Program-made: the position numbers and the translations under genes
Part shown: in pieces, positions 53,201-64,000 of the stretch
How positions within the stretch are numbered: the stretch's first letter is position 1
Layout: each line of letters starts with the position of its first letter
Notes under the pieces: model-generated
Seen by the model: only the letters and a program-made list of their open reading frames with translations
Told to the model about the DNA's origin: nothing
Databases searched by the model: none
From: Ifrita kowaldi
Taxonomy: Eukaryota > Chordata > Aves > Passeriformes > Cinclosomatidae
Assembly: GCA_013398055.1 (NCBI GenBank)
Contig: VZRS01003935.1
Span: 62,001-126,000, forward strand
Length of the DNA: 64,000 bases
Direction of reading: 5' to 3'

Positions 53201-55171
53201 TCAAAAGCATGGAGTTGCTGGAGAGGTCTAGTTTTATGGTGGCATTTATTTTAATGTTAGAGAAAAAAGTGAAGTCAATTTGCCATTTTCAGAAACGAGT
53301 GAAATGCATAAGCCAACTAAAAATATATCTGCATACAGAAATAAAATTCAAATTCAACGCTTAATGCAATTCAGCACCATAATAGGCAATTTCAGTTCAT
53401 GTGAACAAAGCTGATGAGGTTTAATTGAAGGCAGGCTTATGTAATTGAAAATGTAAAAGGTGTCTTACCTGTAGGGATTGTCAGTGGTGTTACCTCTGCT
53501 CTGTTTCTCTTGTCTGAGGTCATATTTTCCTGTGGATGCACAGGAATATTGAAAGGGGATAAATGTCTCTGTTTCACAGATGTATACCCACCACTCAGAA
53601 GCACTGCTGGTCAGAGTGTTCAAAATTTGGCACCGCATTTGCATTTTTAAATTTTCAGCTTTTTTTAACCCAATCTGTGAGAAAGAAGCTGTCTTTTCCA
53701 CAGCGCCTTTGTATTGTCCCTCCCACTGAAAGTAAACTGGGGCTCACAGACCACTCTTCTAAAAATCAGGGTTTAGCTGTTTCAGATGAAGTCTGCAGAA
53801 ACTGCCCATTACTGAAATGGTGCTTTTTTACCCTATCTTGCACAGGAAATCTGTTTCAGAGCCAGAAATACAGATTGAATCTCAGGACTTCTACACCTTC
53901 GGTTCAGCAGCAAGACCATCTGTCACTTCTAATTCCTGCTATGAAAAAGATGATCTAGTTATCTTTGATGGAATAGTTCTGAATTTGCAAGCTACATTCT
54001 TCTCCTTTTCCCCAATTAGATTTTCCTCCCCTCCTACATACTGGAATCTCTATTTGAAGGTTCAGCCTTGGATGAAGCTAAACCCCAAAAGAACGATCCT
54101 TTTTTAATTGCTCCCCACTGGATATGATATAAACTTGCAAAACATGCTAACTCCTCTCACCAAAGCAATTTTGACTTGGTTCCAAAAGGGAGAGAAAACA
54201 GGTGAATTCCTTGTCACTTTAGATTTCACTAAGGGTATGCAGAACTTTTGCTCCATTTTAAGCTTGATATATGTTTTGGAAGGTAGAAGATTTATAAGGA
54301 GGGGCTGGATATTTTTTCAGGCATGTCTGCATCTTAACCAGCATCTGCATATCATTCCAAGGTTACTTTTAAATCTTCTGGATTCTCACTCAGCTTTCTT
54401 TCACTGTCGAAGGCAAAGCACTCTTTCTCATAGGACCTTTAAATCATGAGAGATTCTCTTTCATAACGAGGAAAAAACCCCCATTTTTTTTTTTACTTTG
54501 GAGAAAACTGTCCTCATCTTCATCTGGGTAAAGAGATGTTTCCTGAGATTATAATGTGTTCAATCTTTCACACATGTGTTTCCTTGGTGTAAACTACAGA
54601 TAAAAAGCACAGGAGATAATTTCATCCTTTTGCACTGTAGGTGAGGGAATGTCTCAGGTTGTTCCATCCAGCCATTGTTTTTCCCACCCGTGTACACATA
54701 AACACATTCCTGAAGCTCAGCCGTGTTTCTGTAGTCCAGGGCATGTCTCTGCTGTTACATTTTAATGGAACTAAGATTGAAATTTTAGGGATTAATGACC
54801 ACTTGGCAAAAATTCAGCTGATATCTACTTTATCTGCACCACTTCTTCCAACCTCCCTTCCACAATGAATAACTGAAAAGGACCGGGGAACTGAAAGCTG
54901 TTTCTAGGATACAATGTGCAGCACTTCCTACTCTTGGCTCACTCTAACTTCAACCTCTCAGCTCTGTCATTTTTTTCTGTCTATGAATTTAAAATAGCTT
55001 TTGCCACCAGATAGTGAAGTGGAAGCAATAGCATTTGTCCCAGCTGTGAGTGGGATCACCTTGCTACCGTGGCAAAATCGAAGGGGCTGATCTTCACATG
55101 GATTTTGCATTAAGGTAATTTCCACACCTTACTTATCCTGCTGTTTGGGTAAAACCTTTCCTGCAGTGAGT

Positions 55172-55690
55172 TCAGAGGCTTTGTGTATGTATGTGAGAGC
55201 ACATATGTCTCTGTGCAAAGCATGGCTTCCCTGCATTGGCATTCCAACTGGCAGTTCCTGGAAAGCTGTCTGGAAAGCCACCCTGCAGCTGCAAAAGCTT
55301 CTGCAAAGGGGAAATAATGAATGATGTGGCCTCCCTCCTGCCACTGGTACCTGTGCTGTCCTTTCTGTGCTCCAGCACATGAACACAATGAGAAAGAGAT
55401 GGTTGCTTTTTTTTGTAATCCCTCTTTGAAGGGGGAACAAATTCCCATTTTTGGGCCAGTCCAGCTGAGGGAAAGAAAGGTCTTTTGAACTGTGTTGCCA
55501 CAGGTTCATCTGGGTATAAACACTTTGGGTACATTGATCCATTGTAAACTCCTGGAACGGGAACAGGATGCAGGTACGGTGGACAATTATTATAAAACAA
55601 TTGCTGCTCTATATCCAGCCAGTCTACAGCTCTCTGGTGACCCCAAGATATAGGTGCTGGGTTCATGTTCTTGGCAGCCCTCCACACCAC
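55172..55690 (-). other. stop-free minus-strand stretch, unassigned
   Basis: There are 172 codons without a stop, and the first ATG is 8 codons in. One internal part (about 55450-55640) reads rather like protein, with CPPYLHPVPVPGVYNG and PKCLYPDEPVATQF. However, two other minus frames across the same DNA are also open for more than 110 codons, so the absence of stops reflects composition. A possible donor, CAG|GTACCA on the minus strand, lies at about 55350. No family is recognised. It is listed so that it can be checked against transcripts. Confidence 0.12.
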
Positions 55691-57638
55691 AAGTCAAAAT
55701 CCCTCTTTTTGACCAGGAGCTGGCAGGAGGCTCTCAGGTGAGTGGTGAGGGGCTACGGAGATAAGTTTCTCTCAAACTGGAAAACTGAAGAGATTTTTTT
55801 TTGTCATTTAAGCTCTGGAGACAAACCTCCTCACCAGCATTTTGCACTTGCAGTACATGATTACTCTGAGATTTAGGAGGCAAACAAACAGTAATCATTA
55901 AGAGCAGTTTATTAAACAAAATAAATTTCTCCTTGTGCTGTTGACTAAAGAGTAGGCAATTTAGCTGTTTCTAATTATGAGGTTATGCCTAGATTTTTCT
56001 AAACTGAAATGACAGTTTATATACTTTGTTTTTTAGGTATGCAGTCACTTTTGGGGGGTTTTACACAGATGAACTCTTTGATATCTCCTCTGTCTACTAG
56101 TACCACCGTGTGATTGAAAATTGTGCTGTAAATCTTGGTGCTGCTGCTAGGAAATTGCAGAGCCTTGAAGACGTGGCACATACCCACAGTATTTTATACC
56201 TGCCCGGATGCTTAACAGAGGGTTTTTTTCTCAGCCAGTTCAGTCAGATACACACATCCGCTCCAGGCCCATGTTTGGGATGGTGAAATGAAATAGTTCC
56301 CATAGTTATTCCTAGAAGTTAATTAGCTGTGACAGTGGGAAAGTGACCACCTCATGATTCTTGGATATTTATAACAAGGCTGTCACTTGCTAGGTTAGTC
56401 AGGTCATAGAGGAGACAGGAGTGTGAAGTCAGGTTTCTGGCAGCACACAGAGCTGAACCTGCATTGTTGTGCTTCCTTGCCACTGCTTAGATGTTGGCAG
56501 GAAGGATCTCTTGGTGCAGAGTTTGTAACACTACACCAGCTGTGATCCCTATCTTTGGGAAACGTGGCTTCGCTGCGCCGCAGAGCTCTGTGGGCGCGTC
56601 TGCGTTTCCTTCACCACATGCCTTGAGAGCTTGGTCTGGGATTAATGAAATGGAGATGTCTTTTCTGCTCCTGCTTTTGTGAGCTCAGAGTCAGACTCCT
56701 AGGGGCAGAGCAAAGCTGTGGCACAGGGAGGTGACAGAGGACAGGGAGAAATGTCACGGTGCCATCCCTCAGCTGCAGTGACTGCACCACTCTGCTGCCC
56801 ATCTGCACCATGTGCTGGTTGCTCCATGGGGGACAGAGAGAGAGGTTTAGGGGTTTTTTGCCTCTACTTTGTGTATTCACCAAGTGGCACCAAGTCCTGT
56901 CATGCCTCAGGACTTACCTTAGCTATGCAGTTCCCTGATGCACGAAGAGATGTTTGTTTCACTCTCCAATTTTGCGACGTAATCAAGACTTAATGTGCTA
57001 AATGTGTTCACTGTAAACTGGTATCAGCACAGCTGAGCATGACCCGAGCAGCTGGGAATATTTCTGAGAGCATTTTTTGTGGTTTTGAGAGTTAAAAGAG
57101 CAAAAGAGTTACACCAGCAGGGGAAAAAAACCTTCTCAAATTACATGTTTTGTGCAAATCAGAGGTATTTTATTGGTAATGATAGGCTAACCTGAAACAA
57201 ATTATTTCAAAGATCTGTCTCATTTAGAGTACCATTTATAATGTTGTCACTGCTCAGAAGAAGAGATATCTCACACTAAGAAAACTGTGAGTTACCATCA
57301 TGACAAGGAGAAAGCACAGAAGTTCATTTTTGTCTGTCTGTCATTATGGTCCTTCAGTTTTAGCAGGAAAAAAACTTTCATACAACTTCAGCATGATTTG
57401 CAGAGTGTCATTTCTCTATTAAAATTTCCTGCCCATAAATAGTGTGCCAAATGTTGTAGTGGGCTTGTCATCTGCCCAATATTCTTCAGAGAAAGCAGCT
57501 GACTGTTGGCTTCCCTAATTATTTCTTCTTCTAATATTGTTTCCTCAGAGCTAGTTTGAAGGGGGAACAAACCCCAACAATATATATATATGTATAATCA
57601 AGTAAAACCAGACATTTCTGTCACAAAAAAAAAAAAAA

Positions 57639-57652
57639 NNNNNNNNNNNNNN
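57639..57652. other. assembly gap (14 N) inside a poly-A run
   Basis: Fourteen N lie between 14 A (57625-57638) and 8 A (57653-57660). The gap most likely marks a homopolymer whose length could not be resolved. Confidence 0.97.
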
Positions 57653-60600
57653 AAAAAAAAGAAGTAAAGCTTTGGAACAAACAATAAGTTTCATGCAAAT
57701 TTCTCTCCCTTAAAACTGGCGAGATTTCAATAAGCATTTTCTGAGAAGTATTTCATTTTATTCCACTGAAAGGTGGGACACTGCTTTTTGCATTGCTATG
57801 AACCCCCACTGGAGAGCCAAGCTGGGAAACTGCCAAACCTCTCATACCTGCAGTGACAATGGGGAGCCATATCAACACACACAAACCCATATTTAACTAA
57901 ACTGTTCAATTCAATTCTAATCTCCAGCTAATCGCTAAGGTTAAAAAAAAAAAACCTCCCTATTCATGTTTTATTTCTAAAAAATACCTGTATGAGGTAA
58001 TACAAGTGCATGAATGGATGAGAGCCTCAAGCACAATACGCTGTCTACAAAGCTAAATGAGCTGGGGGGGTCACATTCTATTAAATATCTCACCCATGAA
58101 ACTCTCAGTTGAAAACAAACTTTAAATGGAGTTTAGAAAGTCACTGAAGGGCCTTTTTTGGGGATTCTCAAGGTTGAAGGTGATACAGAGGTGTGTTTTT
58201 GTTTTGCTTCACTGCAAGCCTCCATACGCCACACAAATCAATGGGATTAAAATAGAAATACCAGTGGACACCAATTTACGTGCAGTTGGGTACATTTTGT
58301 GTTCAAAACAGGGCTGCAAACCCCTGAATGAACTCTGTGTGTGTGTTGTAGGGCATAGGGAGACCTTTCACCCTTCCTGCTGCAGGACTGTGCCCAGAAA
58401 AAAGCATGTCATCCCTGAGTCTGGGCATCAGGCTTGGCATCTCCAGTGTGACTGCCACTACCCAGCTTAAATTCTTCTCAGTATTGCTTCGTGGGACAGA
58501 CCACAAAAGGAAAGAGGTGCTCCTTCCTCAACTTCTTTGGGGGCACATTTGAGGTTAATAATGGGGGAAATGTGGGTTTAAAACGCACAGTCCTCAAGGC
58601 AGGACTTGTAACACAGCCCCTCATCATCCTCTGCAAGCTGAATGGGTGCCCTGCCCTGGTTTTACCAAGGCAGCACTGATATTCCTGGTAAAAGCCACCT
58701 CTGGAGAAGGTATCTACCTGTGACAGAACCAAAATGCAATTTCTCATGAGGATGCTGTGGAGCAATTGTGAAGAACAATACCTTTGGGTACAGCTGGTTC
58801 CCAAGCACAGCTGCTCAGGTGTCTTGCTCTCCAGAAAAGTGTTTGCCAAACAGAAGGGTCTTCCCTGGACCACCCCCTCACAGTTTCAGGTGCTTACCCT
58901 CTGGGTCTGAGTTTCCATCTTTTTTGCAGACTCTGAAGACCTGTCTGATCTGTGCTAATAGTTGGCTGGGGAATCCTACAGAACTCTCTGTGAGTAGGAT
59001 GGCTTCTCTTTGTGGATTTCAAGAAATTCCTTGCAAGTAGCTCATTCTCCTTCTGGCTTTCCTCCCTGCACAGCAAGGCTGGGCGTATCCTTGATTTAAC
59101 CTGGCAGTGAGAAGTACTGGCACTCACTTTTAACTGAAGGGACTCTCCCTGACCCAGGTTTTATGCTTGTGTGGAAACCCTGGCAGCAAAAATAATTTTC
59201 CAGTGTCTTCCCATTTGTCCTGTTACTTCACCATGTCTCCAAATCTCACCTTTCTCGGTGCAAAGAGGCCAATGTGACCTTCTTGGCAAACACTTGTTGA
59301 GGATTAGAGCCAACAAAGTGTTGTGGGGGGCTATCGAATGTCTCCGAGGTAAGGCATGCATAAAACATGAGTGCGGAGTCGTAAATAACTCGGCTCCTCT
59401 TCATTTATTTTAAAACAATGACGGTTGTTTAACTGGCTTAAAAGGGTTACTCTTTCACCCCTAGCTTGTTCCTAGCACCGTGGGAAAATGACACGAGCAC
59501 TGTTTAGTTTGAGGGATGTAGTCATGCAAAACCTTTGCTGTACCTTCTGGAGGAAGCTGGAGTGTTTCAAGAAATAATGAAGGTGTGAATCATCACAATT
59601 CTGAGTTGTCTGATAAGAAAATCTTTTAATCTCGTGTAGCAATGCAAGGGCTCCGATTGCTGCAATTCTCTTTTATAAATTGTGCAATAAAATATGGAAT
59701 AAATCATTGCAAAAGAATCCAGGATTATCAGCAGTCTTTTCCTTTGATATCAGTATTTTTGACCGGTGTTCTTTAAAGGCTTTTACTTGTTAGTTTAGTT
59801 TTAGGAGACAAATAAAGTAATTAGTGCTCTTTCTTTTTTTTCCCCGTTTTATGGTCTGTTCTTGGCACACTTAGAAAACATTGAGCTTGAACAGTTAATT
59901 TTCAGTTGTGCCCGTTAGCAGGAATTATTTCCATTTTTCAAAAACAACATAAGAAAACAACCGGGATGAGATACTGGTTTCATTAAAAGTATATGCAAAG
60001 GATGAGGTGTTTAGTTGCTTCTGTCCTTTTTTTCCCCTTCATTTTAATATATTTTAAATATTCAAAACATACTAAGAAATATTCCATTTTATATGTGCGT
60101 GTTTAGTCACCAAAACCCTCAGGAGTTCCATTTCAAAAAATATTGTCATTGTTTCTGGAATTTGGTTCCACATGGTCTGTGTGTTTTACAGGACAACATC
60201 TCTGGTCTTTTACCAAGGTTTTATGTTTTTATTTATACAGAAACCACACAATGCCATAGGATGTCAAGAAAGTGAACAGCTTGGTAAGATTTAGGCTTTT
60301 TGGGAGTCCTTTCAAGATCGAGAAAGATACACAACCAAGTAAATAACTCAAATTGGAAACCGCAGAACCCAGCTTTGATATGTGACTCTTCTCATAATAT
60401 ACAATAAGACTCTGATTAAGCTTTATCACTTCATTGATCACTTCCTAGGCAGCAGATGCCCATTGGCTAGAGAGGAAATCAAACATTTATCCACAGCTAC
60501 TCTGACTGTGGATGGTAAAACTGTATTTATAATAACAGAAATAGTCCTGCCGCAAAAGACTGGAATAGCAGAACTAGAGAGGAAGAATGAGCTACAGCCA

Positions 60601-63211
60601 TAAAAAAATGAGTTAGAAATGTTTGGGTTGGATTCTGTTGTTATTTATTTACCAGCTCCTTGCTCAGGTTGCTGCATGTCCCCTCAGCCTGCCCTGGGTG
60701 GGAACTGCAGGACAAGGGACAGCTCTGCTGGGTGCCCATGAGCATCCTCCATGCACGCTGGTTTCTAAAGGCTGCCAGAAGGTGGAAAAACACTTTTTGG
60801 AAACAGCATGTCCACTTCTGTTTTGGAAGTTTGTTGGTTTATTTAGTTGATGGAACACCTTTTACAAATATTTGGTGCGTGTGTCAAAAAAATGTGGAAA
60901 AAAATGGCATTAATGGTAAGATTGCTTATGGTGCTTTAATTATTCGGTCCATTTGCTTCACACAGGAAGTTATTTGGTAAAAGACCTTTGTGTGCAGAGT
61001 AGAGACACAGTGTGTGACACACTCTGGCTAATTGTCTGGTTGTGCAGCTCAGATGAGGGTCAGACTGCCTGGCCTCTGCCACCTCCCTCCCTTCATACAG
61101 CTGTTTACAGCCAGCAATTGGCTTGGGAAACAACGCACAGTCCAGCCTCTGCTTGTGTGTCAATCTTCCTTGTGTGACTTCTTCCTACAGATAACTCCCA
61201 GAGTGGCTTAGGAAACTGCTTTGGATGCTGGAGGGAGGAAGCCAAGTGACTGTGAGCTGCAGGGGGTGAGTGAATGGCTGAGGATGAGGTTGGTAGTGGA
61301 ATGGGAAGGCTGCCTCTGCCAGGCATGATTATGACTCCTGGGACTCGGAGGTGTGGTCGATTGACAGCAAAATGTCCCTGGGAGGGCAAGAGAAGTCCTG
61401 AAGGTGAGCTGAGATGAGCTGAGACCCCATTGCAGCTGATGAAGGGGATCTCAGTAGGTGGTGGAGGCACATTTGTGGAAGAGGAAAGAAGACTGAGGAG
61501 AATACAAGAAGTAGCTGAATCAGAGCATCTACCTGGTTTATATGCAGTCCATGAGCTGAACAGCAGGGCTTGACAGGCCTGAGCTCTTCTCATGGGTCCT
61601 GAAGTGTTGAGATGGTAAAGGATCTGTGAGGAGAAGGGAGCTCCCTCCATGCAGCTCTGCCCTGCAGTGAGGCCACCTGGCCCTGCCTGGAGCTCTGTGA
61701 TGCTGGAGTGAGGTCACCTTGCTCTTCTGCTCCGAGCACATTTATGGTCCCTCTCACGTTGCTGCAAAGATGATATGGATGCCTGTGCATGTGTGATCCT
61801 ACTTTGTCTGTAATGGGCTTTAAATACCCTCTGATTCAGATGCAGTCTTGTGCAGCATCTGGGATTGTGTGTGAATTGCTTGATTTCCCCTTGGGTTTCT
61901 TTAAACCTGAGGCGATGGCGCAGCAATCTAGAGATAACCTGGTGTAGAAAAATAATAGAGATGCTTCTGTTGCTCCCTTGCCATTTTTACTTCCTTTCTT
62001 TTTCTTCGAAACCACCGGTTATTTCCCCGTAGAGCTATGAAATAACAGGAAACAAGAACACCCCAGCTAGGCAACATCTCTTCTGCAGAACTACAGGAGA
62101 TCACATCCTGTAAAAAGGTTAATGAGGAACTGAGACTTTTTTTGGTCAGGATAAAGAGAATTATTCGCTTCCTGGTGCACTAGAAACATTCGTGAAACCT
62201 TTTAGGAAATGGCATAATGTATTTTTAGTGTAAAATGAGGCTAGAAAGGAGTTGCAAAAAGCTGTACCATCAGTCCTGGATTTGATCTATCCAACATTCA
62301 GCAGCTGCAGCTTTTCTTGCTTGCTTTTTTTCATCGGAAAAATGAAAGAGGAGTCCTCCTCCATGCAGAAGACTTTAGAAAATATCCTTCTTTTCTCATC
62401 AGACTCTCCCTAGAAAATGCTGGTACTCAACACTGATCCTGCTGGACACAGAGTGCACAGCTGAACCCTCACTTTCCACCTCTGAGAGGACCTTTGTGGC
62501 TCAGTGCCCATTGCCATTCCCCTGCCTTCCTCTCCTGGCCCTCAGAAGCTGCTTCCAGGGCTGCTACTATGCACACACAGAGAGATTTTTTTCAGTCTCT
62601 GCATTTTAATTACACGTCCTCCTTTTCAAAAGGCTGGATATTTTGAGATAATGAAATCTTTCCACAGGTCATGCTGCTTTCTCTTCCTCTGGATTCCTCT
62701 ATTAACAGAAAGCTACCGGTTTCCAGAAGGAAATTGTCTTGATTTCTTTATAGCCTCAATCTGTTCTCACCAAAGCCACTGGCAAACCTTCTGTTTATTT
62801 TTCAGGGATACGAAAACGAAGCCAAATGCCATCAGGCAGAGATCAGCACACATGCTGAACCACGAGCAAGGCCTGGGGAGCCTAGTTAAGTAATTCATTA
62901 CAGCTTCTTTGAAATTCCTCACTAAATAGGTTTGAGGTTGTTTTTTGCCAGAAATGCTAGCTTGCTGAAGTGGAAACATTTTGTGGCAATGTACCAATTT
63001 CTGTTATCTGGAAGGTTATTTTTGGGTCCCAGGTGAAATTTTATGGGGAGAAAAGGAGGCAAAAAAGGACTTTTTATCAGTGATACTGTGCTGAACAAAT
63101 GTGGCTATCATGGCTTCTGGGCTAGAATTGCTTGCAATTGTCTGAACACATCTGGGCAGATGGACTTAGCCCTTGATTTCAGGTGTCTAAATTGAAAAGC
63201 ATTTGAAAGAG
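57653..63211. other. non-coding DNA
   Basis: No transposon or domain-bearing frame recognised. The longest stop-free ATG frame in the window, 61105-61650 on the minus strand (181 codons), lies here. It is rich in Ser, Pro, His and Leu, has no domain I recognise, and sits in a more G+C-rich patch where long frames arise easily. Confidence 0.5.
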
Positions 63212-63288
63212 TATTGGAAGGGGGTTGGACTGGATGATCTTGAAAACCCAACCCAAGCCACAGGAAAATATCCTGTGACTCTATGAAG
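63212..63288 (+). mobile_element. CR1 LINE 3' tail fragment
   Basis: GAAGGGGGTTGGACTGGATG, ATCTTGAAAACCCAACCCAA and a GTGACTCTATGAAG end match the last tens of bases of CR1 (GGGGGTTGGACTAGATGATC, TTCCAACCC, TTCTATGA). It is very short and diverged, so this is an old, heavily truncated insertion. Confidence 0.85.
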
Positions 63289-64000
63289 TCTGCATGTTTG
63301 TGATGTGTAATTACTACAAGTTCCTATTTACATCTGGTTATGAAAAATAATGTTGGAGTTGAGGGGGCCATCAACCTGAGGGAAGTAGAAGCATCATTTA
63401 AGCCCAATATTTTCATAAGGATTTGAATTCCATGTCATGATGAAGTGTGACAATCTCTGTCACAGGGCACAATGTTAATTCAATACTCAGAAGGCACTTA
63501 GAGACATCACAGAAGAAGATCTTGACAAGAAGTACCAGCAAAAGCTGCTTCTAGTTTTAGAAATCACTGGAAACCAGGCAAGTGTGTTCAAATAAATCCA
63601 TGCCATTTTACCTTGTCCTTACACGTTTCTCTGGGTGTGTGGTCACTGCCCAGGACAGAACTCTGGGCTGGATGAATATTTAGTTCAATCTGATGCAGTG
63701 GGGCAATTTATGTTATTTTAAAGAAAGTTAGCATGAAGGCACCAGGGAAAATAATTCTCGCCCCCTTCAGCTGTGCCTGTTCTCTGCAATTAGCACTGTG
63801 TGTCTGTAGCTGCACTGGCTCTTGCAGCTGAGATCTTCCACAAGGCTCTGGAGGTGCCAGTGAAGGAAAAATGATAATAGAGCCGTGAGGAGTGCTGAGG
63901 CCGGAACAAGACCAAATACCCATCAGCATTCCATTGGTTTTGATCTATCACTGACAGTAAACCAAAGTCAGGGCTCCACATTAATAAAGGCATTCAAACA
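63289..64000. other. non-coding DNA to the end of the window
   Basis: Nothing recognisable. Two overlapping minus-strand open frames (63708-63929 and 63790-63993) are short and share no features with known proteins. Confidence 0.6.

Larger units (their letters stand above)
45994..57638. other. non-coding DNA
   Basis: Contains a CA/TA microsatellite at 47167-47213 and a local CpG cluster at 56563-56604. The region 52777-53152 is stop-poor in two plus frames and 55110-55690 in three minus frames. Neither yields a recognisable domain. No transposon is recognised in this 11.6 kb. Confidence 0.5.

Noticed and set aside
55425..57572. A 17-base string, TTTGAAGGGGGAACAAA, occurring near 55425 and again near 57556
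   Set aside because: The match does not extend on either side. One such coincidence in 64 kb is not remarkable.
1..64000. Prokaryotic or phage features, CRISPR arrays, tRNA or rRNA genes, nuclear mitochondrial copies
   Set aside because: None seen. No operon-like packing, no spaced direct repeats, and no tRNA B-box with a matching A-box.

Overview
The window looks like nuclear DNA from a bird, probably a passerine. Four 3'-end fragments of CR1 LINEs carry the avian hallmarks: the 'TTGGAAGGGACC' and 'GGCAGGGGGTT' blocks and an ATTCTATG-type tail. There is also one LTR of avian endogenous-retrovirus type. Mammalian repeats (Alu, B1, L1) are absent, recognisable interspersed repeats cover only about 2% of the bases, and the DNA is AT-leaning and poor in CpG. 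I see no prokaryotic gene organisation, CRISPR array, rRNA or tRNA. The open frames are short, overlap one another in several frames, and match no family I know. The window is best read as a gene-poor intergenic stretch or part of a very large intron.

Layout. 1-4871 is plain non-coding DNA. 4872-5508 is a solo LTR on the minus strand with TG...CA ends and an intact 5-bp target duplication. A 405-base assembly gap follows at 5867-6271. CR1 3' ends lie at 16220-16536 (+), 19930-20066 (-), 34846-35020 (-) and 63212-63288 (+). Microsatellites lie at 27089-27120, 41208-41237 and 47167-47213. Short tandem duplications lie at 18173-18207, 22037-22082, 31914-31934 and 39811-39868. A second, 14-base gap sits inside a poly-A run at 57639-57652.

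The only hint of a gene is a set of plus-strand segments bounded by good splice signals: 25539-25613, 33379-33460, 39471-39560 and 40599-40643. Each has one open frame, and the phases join without a stop across all three junctions. A possible terminal exon follows at 45882-45993. The predicted peptide is hydrophilic and Ser/Gly/Gln-rich, and I cannot assign it to a family. Isolated exon-like segments at 5638-5691 and 7840-7876 do not join this chain in a simple way. Because exon-like segments arise by chance in 64 kb, these calls are hypotheses for testing by RNA-seq and cross-species alignment. I found no convincing new biological system. The best-supported specific observation is the solo LTR, and the exon chain is the most useful lead.
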